The notes: generated by a model not told the origin, from the letters alone. Shown: positions 18,660 to 26,974, counted from the stretch's first letter. The stretch: 64,000 nucleotides of DNA from Brevinema_A sp051649605 (GCA_051649605.1 JBOFHK010000025.1:1-64000); one strand, 5' to 3'. Translations and numbers: made by a program.

Positions 18660-19118
18660 CTAGCCTTCCAATAAGTCTATTAAACATTCTAAATCCACAC
18701 CCGCCTTATAGCAGAATTCCTTAGAATAGGGATCTGATTTGTCGTAAACGTCTCTATAAATAATCTTAGTAATCCCTGCAGCCACACAAGATTTAATACA
18801 ATAATGACAAGGTTGTAGCGTTACATAGATGGTAGCACCGTCTACTGCTATTCCCACTCGTGCTGCCCATAACAAAGCATTCATTTCTGCATGAATTGTC
18901 GTCCGCTCAGAAAACTCATGATGTTGTGCTCGTTCTACCGGATCACCACAGAAATAATCTACACAATCTTCTGGAAATCCTGAAGGTGTCCCATTATAAC
19001 CATGAGAAATAATCCTATCATTTTTAACAATCACCGCCCCCACCTGAAAATATGTACATTTAGAGGCTTTGGAGGTCGCTATAGCGTGTTCCATAAAATA
19101 AAGATGTCTATTTATCAT
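18660..19118 (-). CDS. dCMP deaminase (ComEB-like)
   Basis: 152 residues. Converts dCMP to dUMP to feed thymidylate synthesis. Zinc-dependent deaminase signatures: HAEMNALLWAA (zinc His plus catalytic Glu) and LQPCHYCIKSC (zinc Cys pair). The N-terminal YFQVGAVIVKNDRIISHGYNG and the insertion DYFCGDPVERAQHHEFSERTTIH, which carries extra Cys/His ligands, are typical of dCMP deaminases rather than cytidine or tRNA adenosine deaminases. It ends with TAG one base before the ispH start. Confidence 0.92.
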   Translation of the reverse strand: MINRHLYFMEHAIATSKASKCTYFQVGAVIVKNDRIISHGYNGTPSGFPEDCVDYFCGDPVERAQHHEFSERTTIHAEMNALLWAARVGIAVDGATIYVTLQPCHYCIKSCVAAGITKIIYRDVYDKSDPYSKEFCYKAGVDLECLIDLLEG

Positions 19119-19193
19119 ATTGGTTCCCTGTAATTAAGACTCTTAATTATACATCCAATTGGAAAAAATTTCAATATCGTACTCTTTATCTAA

Positions 19194-19229
19194 TAGCCCC
19201 TAGGACAATACTATCAAACCTAGGGGCTA
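19194..19229 (-). terminator. Stable hairpin downstream of the 19.3-kb gene
   Basis: Perfect 11-bp stem, TAGCCCCTAGG / CCTAGGGGCTA, with a 14-base loop. No long T run follows, so termination is likely but not certain. Confidence 0.6.
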
Positions 19230-19262
19230 CTGTTAAAAATAATAAAATCCAGCAATAAAAAA

Positions 19263-19691
19263 CTAATTTAGGGATTTTCGAGAAATAATTTTCCACTGAT
19301 TTTGATGTTTTTCTAACATATAATCTACATAAATTGCACGATCATGAACAGTAACAAGTTTTTTAGAGTCTGTTTCTAAAGAATTCTGAACAATCCATTT
19401 AGTGCTAACGATCGCAATTGTTCTTCCATCAATTTTATGCTCTGTAGATTCTTCAATACTCCATGATTTTAAAGAACGATATTGCTGGAGGAGCTCGTCT
19501 TTTTTCTTAGGAGAACTTTCGATAGATTTTAATAATTCCTCAACCTGTCTAAGTTCTGCATTGGCGGTAATCGTAAGCAATCGCTTTATATCTCCATTCG
19601 TTAATGCTGTCAAAGCACTCTGAACAACATCCGAAGGACTTTGGCTATATAGGGTACTCATAGTAAAAAATATCGCTATTAAGATTCTCAT
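19263..19691 (-). CDS. Small secreted protein, NTF2/DUF4878-like
   Basis: 142 residues with a signal peptide (MRILIAIFFTMSTLYSQS). The remainder reads like an NTF2-fold (DUF4878-type) domain: SPSDVVQSALTALTNGDIKRLL, a helical middle, then three strands (TIAIVSTKWIVQNS, LVTVHDRAIYVDYMLEK, NQWKIISRKSLN). Such domains are found in exported proteins of unknown function. No catalytic residues stand out. It sits alone between truA (upstream, 74 bp) and a strong hairpin. The family guess rests on pattern only. Confidence 0.75.
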   Translation of the reverse strand: MRILIAIFFTMSTLYSQSPSDVVQSALTALTNGDIKRLLTITANAELRQVEELLKSIESSPKKKDELLQQYRSLKSWSIEESTEHKIDGRTIAIVSTKWIVQNSLETDSKKLVTVHDRAIYVDYMLEKHQNQWKIISRKSLN

Positions 19692-19765
19692 CTTACTCTC
19701 CCAACTCTAAAAATTGTATCTTACCTATCGGAAAGAAAAAAAAGAGCTTTAGGTTTTTTCTTAAG

Positions 19766-20524
19766 TTAGTAGTACGCTCTCTTAAAATACAAACCTTCGG
19801 CAGGAACAGGTTTCCAATGCCCTCTTGGTAGTTCTTTTCCAGCAAGGGAGCACCGAATGTCATCAAGAGACAAGCAACCCTCCGATACAGATAAGGTTGT
19901 TCCTATCAATGTTCTAATCATTCCTCTCAAAAAGCCTTCTCCTTTAACACAAAATACCACATAATTTTTAAACTGCTTGACCCTCATATAATCAACACGT
20001 CTTACCGTCGTTTTTTTTGCTCTCTCTTGAGCAGTATATCCGTAACAAAACTGCGAAAAATCATGAGTCCCTATAAATAAAGATGCAACCTTTCTCATGA
20101 GTGTTATATCAATAGGGTTTCGTTGATGATAAACATTTTTATGTAAATAAGGAGGCATAATATCTCCTAAATACATTACATAGCAATATGTCCGAGCCAA
20201 GCAAGAAAAGGTTGCATGGAATTGATTATTAGTTTCCCAGACTTTATAAACTCTAATTTCTGGGGGTAATTTACTATTTAAAATTTTAAAGATTTTATCA
20301 GGAGGAATCGTATCATTATGAACTCTATAATGAGCAGTATACCGTAAAGCATGGGCTCCCGAATCAGTCCGACCCGCTCCCCAAACAATAATTTTTTTTT
20401 TATATAACTCCGACAAGACCGTATTTAGTGTCCCCTGCACCGTTGGTACATTAAGTTGCATGTGCCAACCCTTAAAAGCCGATCCCTCATACGACAATTG
20501 TAATACATATGTTTTTTTATCCAT
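19766..20524 (-). CDS. truA: tRNA pseudouridine(38-40) synthase
   Basis: 252 residues, normal length. Modifies U38-U40 in the tRNA anticodon arm. The catalytic motif GAGRTDSGAHALRYTAHY contains the nucleophilic Asp, and LSYEGSAFKGWHMQLN near the start and FLRGMIRTLIGT near the end are conserved TruA segments. TruA usually has GVHA where this has GAHA, a conservative change. ATG is preceded by AAGGATTCG on the minus strand. It appears monocistronic or followed by the secreted protein gene 74 bp downstream. Confidence 0.94.
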   Translation of the reverse strand: MDKKTYVLQLSYEGSAFKGWHMQLNVPTVQGTLNTVLSELYKKKIIVWGAGRTDSGAHALRYTAHYRVHNDTIPPDKIFKILNSKLPPEIRVYKVWETNNQFHATFSCLARTYCYVMYLGDIMPPYLHKNVYHQRNPIDITLMRKVASLFIGTHDFSQFCYGYTAQERAKKTTVRRVDYMRVKQFKNYVVFCVKGEGFLRGMIRTLIGTTLSVSEGCLSLDDIRCSLAGKELPRGHWKPVPAEGLYFKRAYY

Positions 20525-20664
20525 AAACGAATCCTTATTCTAGTTAATATTATAACAAAAAAGAAATAATACTTTCAAGTTTTTTAAAAAACTTGATTTC
20601 ATCAAAAAAAATAGTTACAATATATAATGTATATACAGATAATGTATATCACTGAGGATTGTTT

Positions 20665-21063
20665 ATGAAAAGATTGCTTCTTATTTTATTAGTATTTTCT
20701 TCTTGTTCTAGTAGATCTTTTCTCAAAACATCCTATGATATTATCTATCCCAGACAAATCACCTCTCAAGAATTAGATTATATTATATCCACATTAAACC
20801 CTACAAATTATCTTATTATTGATTTTCGTTCTCCAGAAGAATACCAACAAAAACATATTGATCGAGCCTTGCTCCGTTGTTATAAAAATATTTTATCTAT
20901 TACCAATATCCCCAACTACCAAGCAAAACGGATTATTTTTTATAATAACAAAAATATCTCTTTTTTCAAAATTAGTAAAGCCCTTCAAAAGCTTCAAATC
21001 ACCAATTTTTTTCTTCTACAAAATGGATTTGAAGCTTGGCAAGAATACTCCTCAGAGGAATAA
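20665..21063 (+). CDS. Rhodanese-fold lipoprotein without the catalytic cysteine
   Basis: 132 residues from ATG 20665 (GAGGATTGTTT precedes; a TTG six bases earlier is also possible). The signal peptide ends in a lipobox (VFSSC), so it is a predicted lipoprotein. The body follows the rhodanese pattern: YLIIDFRSPEEYQQKHIDRA, then IIFYNNKNISFFKISKALQKL and NFFLLQNGFEAWQEY. In active rhodaneses the loop after the IIFY-type strand begins with Cys (YCxxGxRS); here it is NNKNISF, so sulfurtransferase activity is unlikely. It ends 2 bp before rsmA and they should be co-transcribed. Confidence 0.8.
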   Translation: MKRLLLILLVFSSCSSRSFLKTSYDIIYPRQITSQELDYIISTLNPTNYLIIDFRSPEEYQQKHIDRALLRCYKNILSITNIPNYQAKRIIFYNNKNISFFKISKALQKLQITNFFLLQNGFEAWQEYSSEE

Positions 21064-21065
21064 AT

Positions 21066-21863
21066 ATGTCTTATGATCCTTTTGGAATCAAAAATATAAA
21101 AGGACTCTTGCAAGAGAACGGTCTATATCTTTCAAAAACTAGAGGGCAAAATTATCTGATTAACCGTCAAACGGCAGAAAAAATTGTTGGATGTCTTCCT
21201 CCATTAAACAAACATCAAGAATATTTTGAAGTAGGTACAGGATTGGGGGCTTTGACAGTACTATTAGCAGAACAAGGTAAAACCACCTCATTAGAAATAG
21301 ACCAAGGGGTGTTCCGTCTCATTTCTTATCAATTAATCCACCCAAATCTTAAACTCATTCACAGTGATTTTCTTAAATGGCAAGAATACCCAAAAGATAA
21401 AGAATATATTTTTATTTCTAATCTCCCCTACTCTATCTCTGGGGAAGCGATAAAAACATTTATTGAGCAAGATATTTTTCAATTGGGAATTTTAATGTTA
21501 CAAAAAGAGTTTGCCGATCGGATGGAAGCATCCATCGAAAGCTCAAATTACGGCCCTCTTTCCGTTATCGTTCAAAATTTTCTTGAAATTAAAAAATTAT
21601 TTTCAGTAGGAAGAGGAAATTTCTTTCCTGAACCCAAAATAGATTCGCTAGTTATAAGTATCCAAAAAAAAGAAAATCCTCCATTTTCACAAAAAGAATT
21701 TTCTTATTTTATTAAGCAGTGTTTTTTAGCAAAGAGAAAAACATTAGCCAATAACCTCGCCTCAACTCCATGGAGCATTAATAGCCCTTTATGCCGAAAA
21801 CGTCCTGATGCTATTACTCCTACAGAATGGGCAGAATTATTTCTTTCTTTAGACAAAGATTAA
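21066..21863 (+). CDS. rsmA: 16S rRNA dimethyladenosine transferase
   Basis: 265 residues from ATG 21066, which has AGAGGAAT upstream and only a 2-bp gap after the rhodanese-like gene. Dimethylates two adjacent adenosines near the 3' end of 16S rRNA (KsgA). SAM-binding motif I YFEVGTGLGALTVLL, LSKTRGQNYLINRQ near the start, and the catalytic NLPYSISG are all intact, as are LMLQKEFADRM and FFPEPKIDS. A strong bidirectional terminator follows directly. Confidence 0.94.
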   Translation: MSYDPFGIKNIKGLLQENGLYLSKTRGQNYLINRQTAEKIVGCLPPLNKHQEYFEVGTGLGALTVLLAEQGKTTSLEIDQGVFRLISYQLIHPNLKLIHSDFLKWQEYPKDKEYIFISNLPYSISGEAIKTFIEQDIFQLGILMLQKEFADRMEASIESSNYGPLSVIVQNFLEIKKLFSVGRGNFFPEPKIDSLVISIQKKENPPFSQKEFSYFIKQCFLAKRKTLANNLASTPWSINSPLCRKRPDAITPTEWAELFLSLDKD

Positions 21864-21865
21864 GT

Positions 21866-21897
21866 AAAAAGTCCTACCAAATGCAGTAGGACTTTTT
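21866..21897. terminator. Bidirectional terminator between rsmA and the SurA-N-like gene
   Basis: AAAAAGTCCTAC and GTAGGACTTTTT arms (12 bp, 8-base loop) with A and T tracts on the two sides, serving both convergent genes. Confidence 0.9.
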
Positions 21898-21909
21898 ATC
21901 TATTATTAT

Positions 21910-22599
21910 TTATTGAAGAGGGGCTATTGGAAAACGGGTTGTATTAATACCTGCTGCTTCTAAGGCAGCATTATTCCGTTCTACACGAAAGCCTTCTTTT
22001 ATTTTACCAACGAAATCTAACATCCAACGTTGACGTTTTTGCTGGGTAATTTGGGTAGTCAAAACTTCACGGGACTTTGTCGCATTAAATCCTCTTGCCC
22101 GCAATTCTTCTCCATATTGAGCATAAGCTTGATCCAACTCTGGCTGAGAAACGACAAAAGAATTTTCATTTTGAGGAAGATTTTGGGTGAGATAAAGATT
22201 GAAGAGAGCCTGCTGAGCCGCATTACGGAATAATTTAAGATTGGTTTCATCTTCTAAAAAACCTTCTTCGATGGCCGTTGCTACTACAGCGTACTGATTA
22301 ATCATTGTTTCTAGGATTTCTGCTTTTGCTGCAGCCTCGTTAGCGGAAATTTCTGCTTGTTGTTCTGGGGAAAGATTTTGTTTTACCAATTCATAAGCAT
22401 TGGTAAAATCATTAACTGAAATACCAAAGTTTTCTACTTTCACAAGATGATCTTCATCTAATTTTTCAATTTGAGGTAATGCTAATGATAAGACAGCTTT
22501 TCCATCACTACTGGCTTTATTCGATTGTGAAAAAATAACTGCACCAATAATACCAACAGCCAATCCTATAGCAAGTCCCATAATCAAATCTTTTTTCAT
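21910..22599 (-). CDS. Membrane-anchored SurA-N-like chaperone domain protein
   Basis: 229 residues. An N-terminal membrane anchor or uncleaved signal (MKKDLIMGLAIGLAVGIIGAVIF) is followed by a helical periplasmic domain resembling the N-terminal chaperone module of SurA/PrsA-type proteins (VENFGISVNDFTNAYELVKQ, then AEILETMINQYAVVATAIEEG and repeated Gln-rich helices). There is no parvulin PPIase domain, so it would be a holding chaperone only. The closing segment has RFPIAPLQ. It converges on rsmA and shares its terminator. Assignment rests on helix pattern and is moderate. Confidence 0.65.
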   Translation of the reverse strand: MKKDLIMGLAIGLAVGIIGAVIFSQSNKASSDGKAVLSLALPQIEKLDEDHLVKVENFGISVNDFTNAYELVKQNLSPEQQAEISANEAAAKAEILETMINQYAVVATAIEEGFLEDETNLKLFRNAAQQALFNLYLTQNLPQNENSFVVSQPELDQAYAQYGEELRARGFNATKSREVLTTQITQQKRQRWMLDFVGKIKEGFRVERNNAALEAAGINTTRFPIAPLQ

Positions 22600-22786
22600 A
22601 CATACTCCTTATTGACATAATTATTAAAATGGGGTAACTAATAATAATTTAATTATAATTATTTTTCAATAAAATAGCAACTATTTTTTGTATCCTTCGT
22701 TTCTATAGGTGTATGCTATGAGAAATACTAAAAATCTCAGGAAGCCTTTGGTTACTCTTATAATACAAGAACTCCATTTAAAATAC

Positions 22787-22819
22787 AATATCCCCAGTAA
22801 TATTGTTACTAGGGATATT
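22787..22819 (-). terminator. Hairpin directly after tRNA-Val
   Basis: 13 bp plus one mismatch (AATATCCCcAGTAA / TTACTaGGGATATT), 5-base loop, immediately 3' of the tRNA on the minus strand and followed by a weak T-rich stretch. Confidence 0.65.
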
Positions 22820-22893
22820 TGGGCGATAACGGATTCGAACCATTGACCCCCTGCGTGTCGAGCAGGTGCTCTAACCAACTGAGCTAATCACCC
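22820..22893 (-). tRNA. tRNA-Val (anticodon GAC)
   Basis: Folds fully: 7-bp acceptor GGGTGAT/ATCGCCC, D arm GCTC...GAGC, anticodon stem CCTGC/GCAGG with loop TCGACAC (anticodon GAC), variable GGGTC, T arm AACGG-type stem with TTCGAAT loop, discriminator A. The GGGTGAT acceptor resembles other bacterial valine tRNAs. Position 33 reads C rather than the usual U. CCA is not encoded. Confidence 0.88.
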
Positions 22894-23069
22894 TTATGTT
22901 ATAATAAGATTTTTATTATAACATAAGATCAGTAAAAAATCAATATATTATTAAAATATATTGATAAAAATAGGAAAAAGTTTTAGAAACCCTTACCCAA
23001 AGTACGATATAATAAAATACGAATAATTTAAAAGCATTGATACTATATTTAAAATATGTTGAAAAAGTA

Positions 23070-23098
23070 TTGATTATTGGAAGAAAAAATAGTATAAT
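23070..23098 (+). promoter_or_regulatory. Promoter of the 23.1-kb lipoprotein gene
   Basis: TTGATT (23070-23075), 17-bp spacer, perfect TATAAT (23093-23098), 33 bp before the ATG. Confidence 0.65.
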
Positions 23099-23131
23099 AA
23101 AAGTAATCCTAAGAATTATAAGGAGAATATC

Positions 23132-23650
23132 ATGAAAAATCATTTCTTATCCATTATAAGTATTCTTATATTGTTAAATGCCTGTAAAACAGCAGATAAA
23201 GACGTAGAACAACTAGTACACAAAAGACAAACTCCAGCTCCTGAAGTGCAAGAAGCACGTACTTATAAAAATCAGTACATCAATAAGATCCGAGGGGCTT
23301 ATACTATGTTAGACGGTACTCCGCTAACAGTCGACGGTAGTGGTTCTTTTAAACTTGGAGAAATAGAGTATTTTTTACATGAAGCACTTAATGACTACCA
23401 AGCAATCTATGTTGCAGTTACTCCAGACCCCCATAGTACTAAAAAAATATATACCTATCATGGTATTATTACTACAGGGAAAAACTTATTGAGCGCTCCT
23501 TACAAAGCTCCTAATTTCCAAAATAAAAGACGGCTTACCGAAAAAGATACAGATTTTGCTTGGCAAGTTAATACTTTCCAAGCGGAAAATATTAACTGGA
23601 CATCAGGTTTTTCTACCGTATTTGCTTCAAGAGAAGATGCTAATTTATAA
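23132..23650 (+). CDS. Lipoprotein of unknown function
   Basis: 172 residues with AAGGAGAATATC before the ATG and a lipoprotein signal peptide ending in LLNAC (Cys about residue 18). After a flexible linker (DKDVEQLVHKRQTPAPEVQEA) comes one compact, probably beta-rich domain (KIRGAYTMLDGTPLTVDGSG, YFLHEALNDYQAIYVAVTP, KKIYTYHGIITTG). No family recognised. It has its own promoter and terminator, so it is a single-gene unit. Its domain looks comparable in size to the other short lipoproteins at 48.7 kb and 57.2 kb but I see no clear sequence match between them. Confidence 0.8.
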   Translation: MKNHFLSIISILILLNACKTADKDVEQLVHKRQTPAPEVQEARTYKNQYINKIRGAYTMLDGTPLTVDGSGSFKLGEIEYFLHEALNDYQAIYVAVTPDPHSTKKIYTYHGIITTGKNLLSAPYKAPNFQNKRRLTEKDTDFAWQVNTFQAENINWTSGFSTVFASREDANL

Positions 23651-23670
23651 TTACAAAACAAAATAATATA

Positions 23671-23707
23671 AAAATAAGGCTATAACCCAGTTACAGCCTT
23701 ATTTTTA
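23671..23707 (+). terminator. Rho-independent terminator after the lipoprotein gene
   Basis: AAAATAAGGCT.TAAC / GTTA.AGCCTTATTTTT hairpin with a three-base loop followed by T residues. Confidence 0.85.
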
Positions 23708-23726
23708 TATTATGAGGTATCATTAT

Positions 23727-25076
23727 ATGAATATACTCTTCTATTTGTTGATCCTATTACCTAATTTCATTTATTCTATATCCCTTCCCTTAACGATCGA
23801 TTATTGGGGTAAAGCCAAACATACCGCGTGGAATATTACCACTCCACTAGCTCTCCATATGAGTAATGACTATGAACTAATACTACATTTACCCAATCAA
23901 GAGCCTATTCTTTTACAAAAAACAATAGCTAAAGATTTAGAAAATCAAGATCAATATATTTTTACCCTCGAAGATCAATCCGTTCTTACACAACTAACCA
24001 ACGCCCAAGTATTTTTTTTAGAAATTAAAAACAATAAAAAAACTTGGCCTTTAAACAGCCGTAAAACTAAATTATCCTATAACAACAGCACTCCAAAGCT
24101 TCGTTTAGTATCCGCCTCAGAGACAATCACCCATGGGGGAGCAGGGCTTGCCGTTGTAGAAAGTGAGAATTACAACGATCTTCAGGTGCTAGCATTTATT
24201 GACGAAAATAATATTCCTTTCTACCCTAAACGCTTTCAACGAGATGGATTTTATACTGTGCTTTTCTCTTGGTATACAGATCACTCTACTAATTGGACTA
24301 ATCAATATATTCTCACTATGGATAATGCTGGAAATACCAACACTCTATTACTCACCAATATCAAAGCACTCACCCGAAATTATCGACAAAGTACGATCAA
24401 ACTCCCTAAGGATTATGCTCAACAAAAAGCTTCAGAATTAGCATTATCCAAAGAAAAAGCAACCAAACTTGAAGGCGATATTAAAGCAATCAACAAAGTC
24501 TTGGCAGAACAACGAACATTCGCCCGATGGCAAGAAACTCGCACCTCTTTCAAAAAGAACGCCTCAGAAATCCTTACGCAAACAAGTATATTTTCCAGCC
24601 CTGCCATTCCTATGAAAAACGCTATTACAACATCAACTTATGGGGATCGACGAAAATATTATTATCAAAATAAATTAGTCCGCCAGTCTACCCACCGAGG
24701 ATTAGATTATGCTTCTTATAAAAATGTTCCTATTTATGCCTTACTTGATGGGATGGTAATTTATTCCGATTGGTATTCAGGCAATGGAAAGTCCGTAATC
24801 ATTGATCACGGACTGAATACCTATTCTTTATATGCTCATAACTCTGAACTTTTGGCTCAAGAAGGACAATTCGTTAAAGCAGGAGATCAAATTTCTATTA
24901 GTGGAACAACAGGACAATCAACAGGAGATCATTTACATTTATCACTATTTGTACAAGGTATTTTTGTAGAACCAAAAGAATGGATTACTAAAGAATCGAT
25001 CGATCAATTATTTCATAAACCCCTATTAAAAGCCAAAGAATATATTGACCAACAAGCATCGAAGATAAGCTCATAA
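23727..25076 (+). CDS. M23 (LytM-type) peptidase with N-terminal extracellular region
   Basis: 449 residues from ATG 23727, which has GAGG upstream and starts a clear signal peptide (MNILFYLLILLPNFIYS); ATG 23712 would overlap that GAGG. The C-terminal peptidase M23 domain holds the zinc ligands HRGLDYA (about residue 322) and HLHLSLF (about 401), with YALLDGMVIYSDWYSGNGKSVIIDHG and YSLYAHNSE between them, so it should be an active endopeptidase cutting peptidoglycan cross-links. The ~300 residues before it include beta-rich segments and a helix (QKASELALSKEKATKLEGD). It lies convergent to dnaA with a 147-bp gap. Confidence 0.9.
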   Translation: MNILFYLLILLPNFIYSISLPLTIDYWGKAKHTAWNITTPLALHMSNDYELILHLPNQEPILLQKTIAKDLENQDQYIFTLEDQSVLTQLTNAQVFFLEIKNNKKTWPLNSRKTKLSYNNSTPKLRLVSASETITHGGAGLAVVESENYNDLQVLAFIDENNIPFYPKRFQRDGFYTVLFSWYTDHSTNWTNQYILTMDNAGNTNTLLLTNIKALTRNYRQSTIKLPKDYAQQKASELALSKEKATKLEGDIKAINKVLAEQRTFARWQETRTSFKKNASEILTQTSIFSSPAIPMKNAITTSTYGDRRKYYYQNKLVRQSTHRGLDYASYKNVPIYALLDGMVIYSDWYSGNGKSVIIDHGLNTYSLYAHNSELLAQEGQFVKAGDQISISGTTGQSTGDHLHLSLFVQGIFVEPKEWITKESIDQLFHKPLLKAKEYIDQQASKISS

Positions 25077-25214
25077 TATCTGCTCACTGACAATCGTAGC
25101 TCAAGAACCTCATTGAGGGGTATAATCGTGTTGTTACCAGCATCCTATCCTAATTTTTTACAACAATTTTTTTATCATCGCTTGTAATATTACCAGCAGT
25201 CTCTTAGTTATCAA

Positions 25215-25240
25215 TACATCCCCTTAGTATAGGGGATGTA
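25215..25240 (-). terminator. Hairpin at the 3' end of dnaA
   Basis: TACATCCCCT / AGGGGATGTA, 10 bp with a 6-base loop, overlapping the last codons of dnaA. No T tract follows. Confidence 0.5.
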
Positions 25241-26534
25241 CTTCTGAGATTTCTAATAATATTTTATCAATATCTTTTTTGAGATTCGTATTTTTCGTGA
25301 TTTCATTCTCAATTTTTTGAGTTGCTCTTAATACAGTACTATGAGATTTATTAAATAATGATCCTAATTCTGTGGAGGTGTTTTTAGTATACTTAGCAGA
25401 AATAAACATCGCAATCTGCCGAGGGTATGATTTGGAATGTAACTTACTATCGGATTTAATATCACTAGATTTAATACCAAAATAGGAAGCAACAGCTTTT
25501 TGAATTTCGGATACAGAAATATTATCAGGAATCACAATATGAATTTTATCACTTAAAACTTCTTTAGTCAATCGAAGCGAAATATCTTTTTTCTTTAGAT
25601 CAGCATACGCAAAGAGTTTCATAAGGGTACTTTTAAGTTCTCGAATATTATGATCAATCGTCTCCGCAATCAAATCAATAATTTTATAATCAATTTTATG
25701 ATTTTCTTTTTGTACCATATCTAATAAAATTGCTTTACGTGTTTCAAAATCTGGGTTTTTCAGATCTACTTCTAATCCCCCCGCTAAACGAGTACGAAGA
25801 CGCATCTTGAGATCTTTTAGCTTTTTAATTGGACGATCTGACGTAAAAACCATTTGTACACTCTGAGAAATCAAAGTATTAAAAATATTTTCAAGCTCAT
25901 CTGTAGTAGAATGACGAGACTGAATCCCTTGAATATCATCAATAATCAAAAGATCACAGGTTCGATATTTTTTTCGGAAGTTGTTCATTGATTTTTTTTG
26001 TAAATGATCAATAAAGTCATTGGTGAAATCTTCACTCGTAACGAAAACAACCTTTGCTTGGGGAGATTGTTGGATAAATTGATGCACTATTGCCTGAGCT
26101 AGGTGTGTTTTCCCAGTCCCCATAGGACCTGTAATAATTAAAGGGTTGTATTTAGAAGTTTCTGCAGAAATTTGTGCTGCTTTATAAGGAAAATCGTTAC
26201 AATTTCCTGGAATATAATTTTTAAAAGTATAATCTAACGATAATCCTGGTACTGATACTTCAGATGTTTTTTCTGTAGGAGGTTCTTGTCGTTTTTTTTC
26301 TGTCAGAATATCCACACGGAATTCTTGATGGAGATCTTGCTGAGCAAGGTACTCTTTGAGAATATCAACACAAGTATTTTCAAACCAACCCTTGGTAAAA
26401 GAATCTTCAGCAGAAAGAACAATAATTTGATCGTTTTGGTGTTCTTTAAATTGAATCCTCTTTAGTAAAGGTCGTGAAAAACTGTCATCAAAAGACTGCT
26501 CCAGATACTGTTGTAATAAATTCCATAGTTCCAT
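25224..26534 (-). CDS. dnaA: Chromosomal replication initiator DnaA
   Basis: 436 residues. Domain I at ~1-80, short linker, then the AAA+ domain with Walker A GPMGTGKTHLA (~135-145), Walker B LLIIDDIQGIQS, the sensor region FTSDRPIKKLKDL with RLRTRLAGGLEVDL, and HNIRELKSTLMKL. Domain IV carries the DnaA-box-binding helix HSTVLRATQKIE preceded by SYPRQIAMFISAKYTKNTSTELGS. Binds ATP and unwinds the origin. It is followed on the minus strand by a convergent gene, not by dnaN. The 440 bp upstream hold inverted repeats and a long palindrome. ATG is preceded by AAGGATTCTTTTTC. Confidence 0.96.
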   Translation of the reverse strand: MELWNLLQQYLEQSFDDSFSRPLLKRIQFKEHQNDQIIVLSAEDSFTKGWFENTCVDILKEYLAQQDLHQEFRVDILTEKKRQEPPTEKTSEVSVPGLSLDYTFKNYIPGNCNDFPYKAAQISAETSKYNPLIITGPMGTGKTHLAQAIVHQFIQQSPQAKVVFVTSEDFTNDFIDHLQKKSMNNFRKKYRTCDLLIIDDIQGIQSRHSTTDELENIFNTLISQSVQMVFTSDRPIKKLKDLKMRLRTRLAGGLEVDLKNPDFETRKAILLDMVQKENHKIDYKIIDLIAETIDHNIRELKSTLMKLFAYADLKKKDISLRLTKEVLSDKIHIVIPDNISVSEIQKAVASYFGIKSSDIKSDSKLHSKSYPRQIAMFISAKYTKNTSTELGSLFNKSHSTVLRATQKIENEITKNTNLKKDIDKILLEISEVHPLY

Positions 26535-26663
26535 GAAAAAGAATCCTTGTATTTTGTATTTAAGATAAGAGGATTTGACGCTCCCTCTCCAATCTATGTT
26601 TATTATTATATTTTTTTTCTAAAAAATCAAGTGCCTCTAAACCCTTGAATAACAAGAGTATAA

Positions 26664-26704
26664 ATTGTGTGATTTTTCTTATTCTATAAGTATAATCGCA
26701 CAAT
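26664..26704. repeat. Inverted repeat ATTGTGTGAT / ATCGCACAAT
   Basis: 10-bp arms (one G-T difference) at 26664-26673 and 26695-26704, 21 bp apart. First of two related inverted pairs upstream of dnaA. Confidence 0.6.
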
Positions 26705-26773
26705 GAATATAATAAAAAATCATAAACTACGCTATTTTATCATTTTACAAGATAAAGTTTTATCGGTTTTTTT

Positions 26774-26798
26774 CGCACAAAAATATATAAATTGTGCG
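26774..26798. repeat. Inverted repeat CGCACAA / TTGTGCG
   Basis: Perfect 7-bp arms at 26774-26780 and 26792-26798 around an 11-bp A/T spacer; same core motif as the pair 70 bp to the left but facing the other way. Confidence 0.6.
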
Positions 26799-26839
26799 TT
26801 TTTTCCTAAAAAATAATATAATTATTTTTTAGGAAAAAA
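26799..26839. repeat. 41-bp AT-rich palindrome
   Basis: 19-bp perfect arms (TTTTTTCCTAAAAAATAAT and complement) around ATA. It abuts the CGCACAA repeat. It may be a terminator-like hairpin or part of an unwinding element. Confidence 0.75.
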
Positions 26840-26894
26840 GCTCTGATCGCTAAATTAGGAAATAATCAAAATCCTTAATTTCCATCATTCAGGA

Positions 26895-26923
26895 TTGTGT
26901 TTTATTTAAAAATACACTATAAT
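26895..26923 (+). promoter_or_regulatory. Promoter of gatC-trmB
   Basis: TTGTGT (26895-26900), 17-bp spacer, perfect TATAAT (26918-26923), about 50 bp before the gatC ATG. Confidence 0.55.
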
Positions 26924-26974
26924 ATTTTAGTATTCATTAACAAATGATATCAATACAAGATAGGAGTATATTCA

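Larger units (their letters stand above)
26535..26974. other. 440-bp AT-rich region upstream of dnaA (oriC candidate)
   Basis: No gene is visible between the divergent dnaA and gatC. The region holds four copies of a TTGTGYG/CRCACAA-type motif (26665, 26697, 26774, 26792) arranged as two inverted pairs, and a 19-bp-stem palindrome (26799-26839). I found no canonical TTATCCACA DnaA boxes. Whether this is the replication origin is inference from its position only. Confidence 0.45.

Noticed and set aside
22681..22878. 65-codon minus-strand frame over the tRNA
   Set aside because: It runs through the tRNA-Val gene and its terminator hairpin, so it is a chance frame.
25080..25214. Direct repeats TTACCAGCA (near 25135 and 25190) as an att site
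   Set aside because: The two copies are nine bases, close together and not linked to a tRNA or integrase; probably chance.
26535..26974. Small RNA genes such as SRP RNA, RNase P RNA or tmRNA in the dnaA upstream gap
   Set aside because: Conserved core sequences of these RNAs were not seen; the region is mainly A/T with palindromes.
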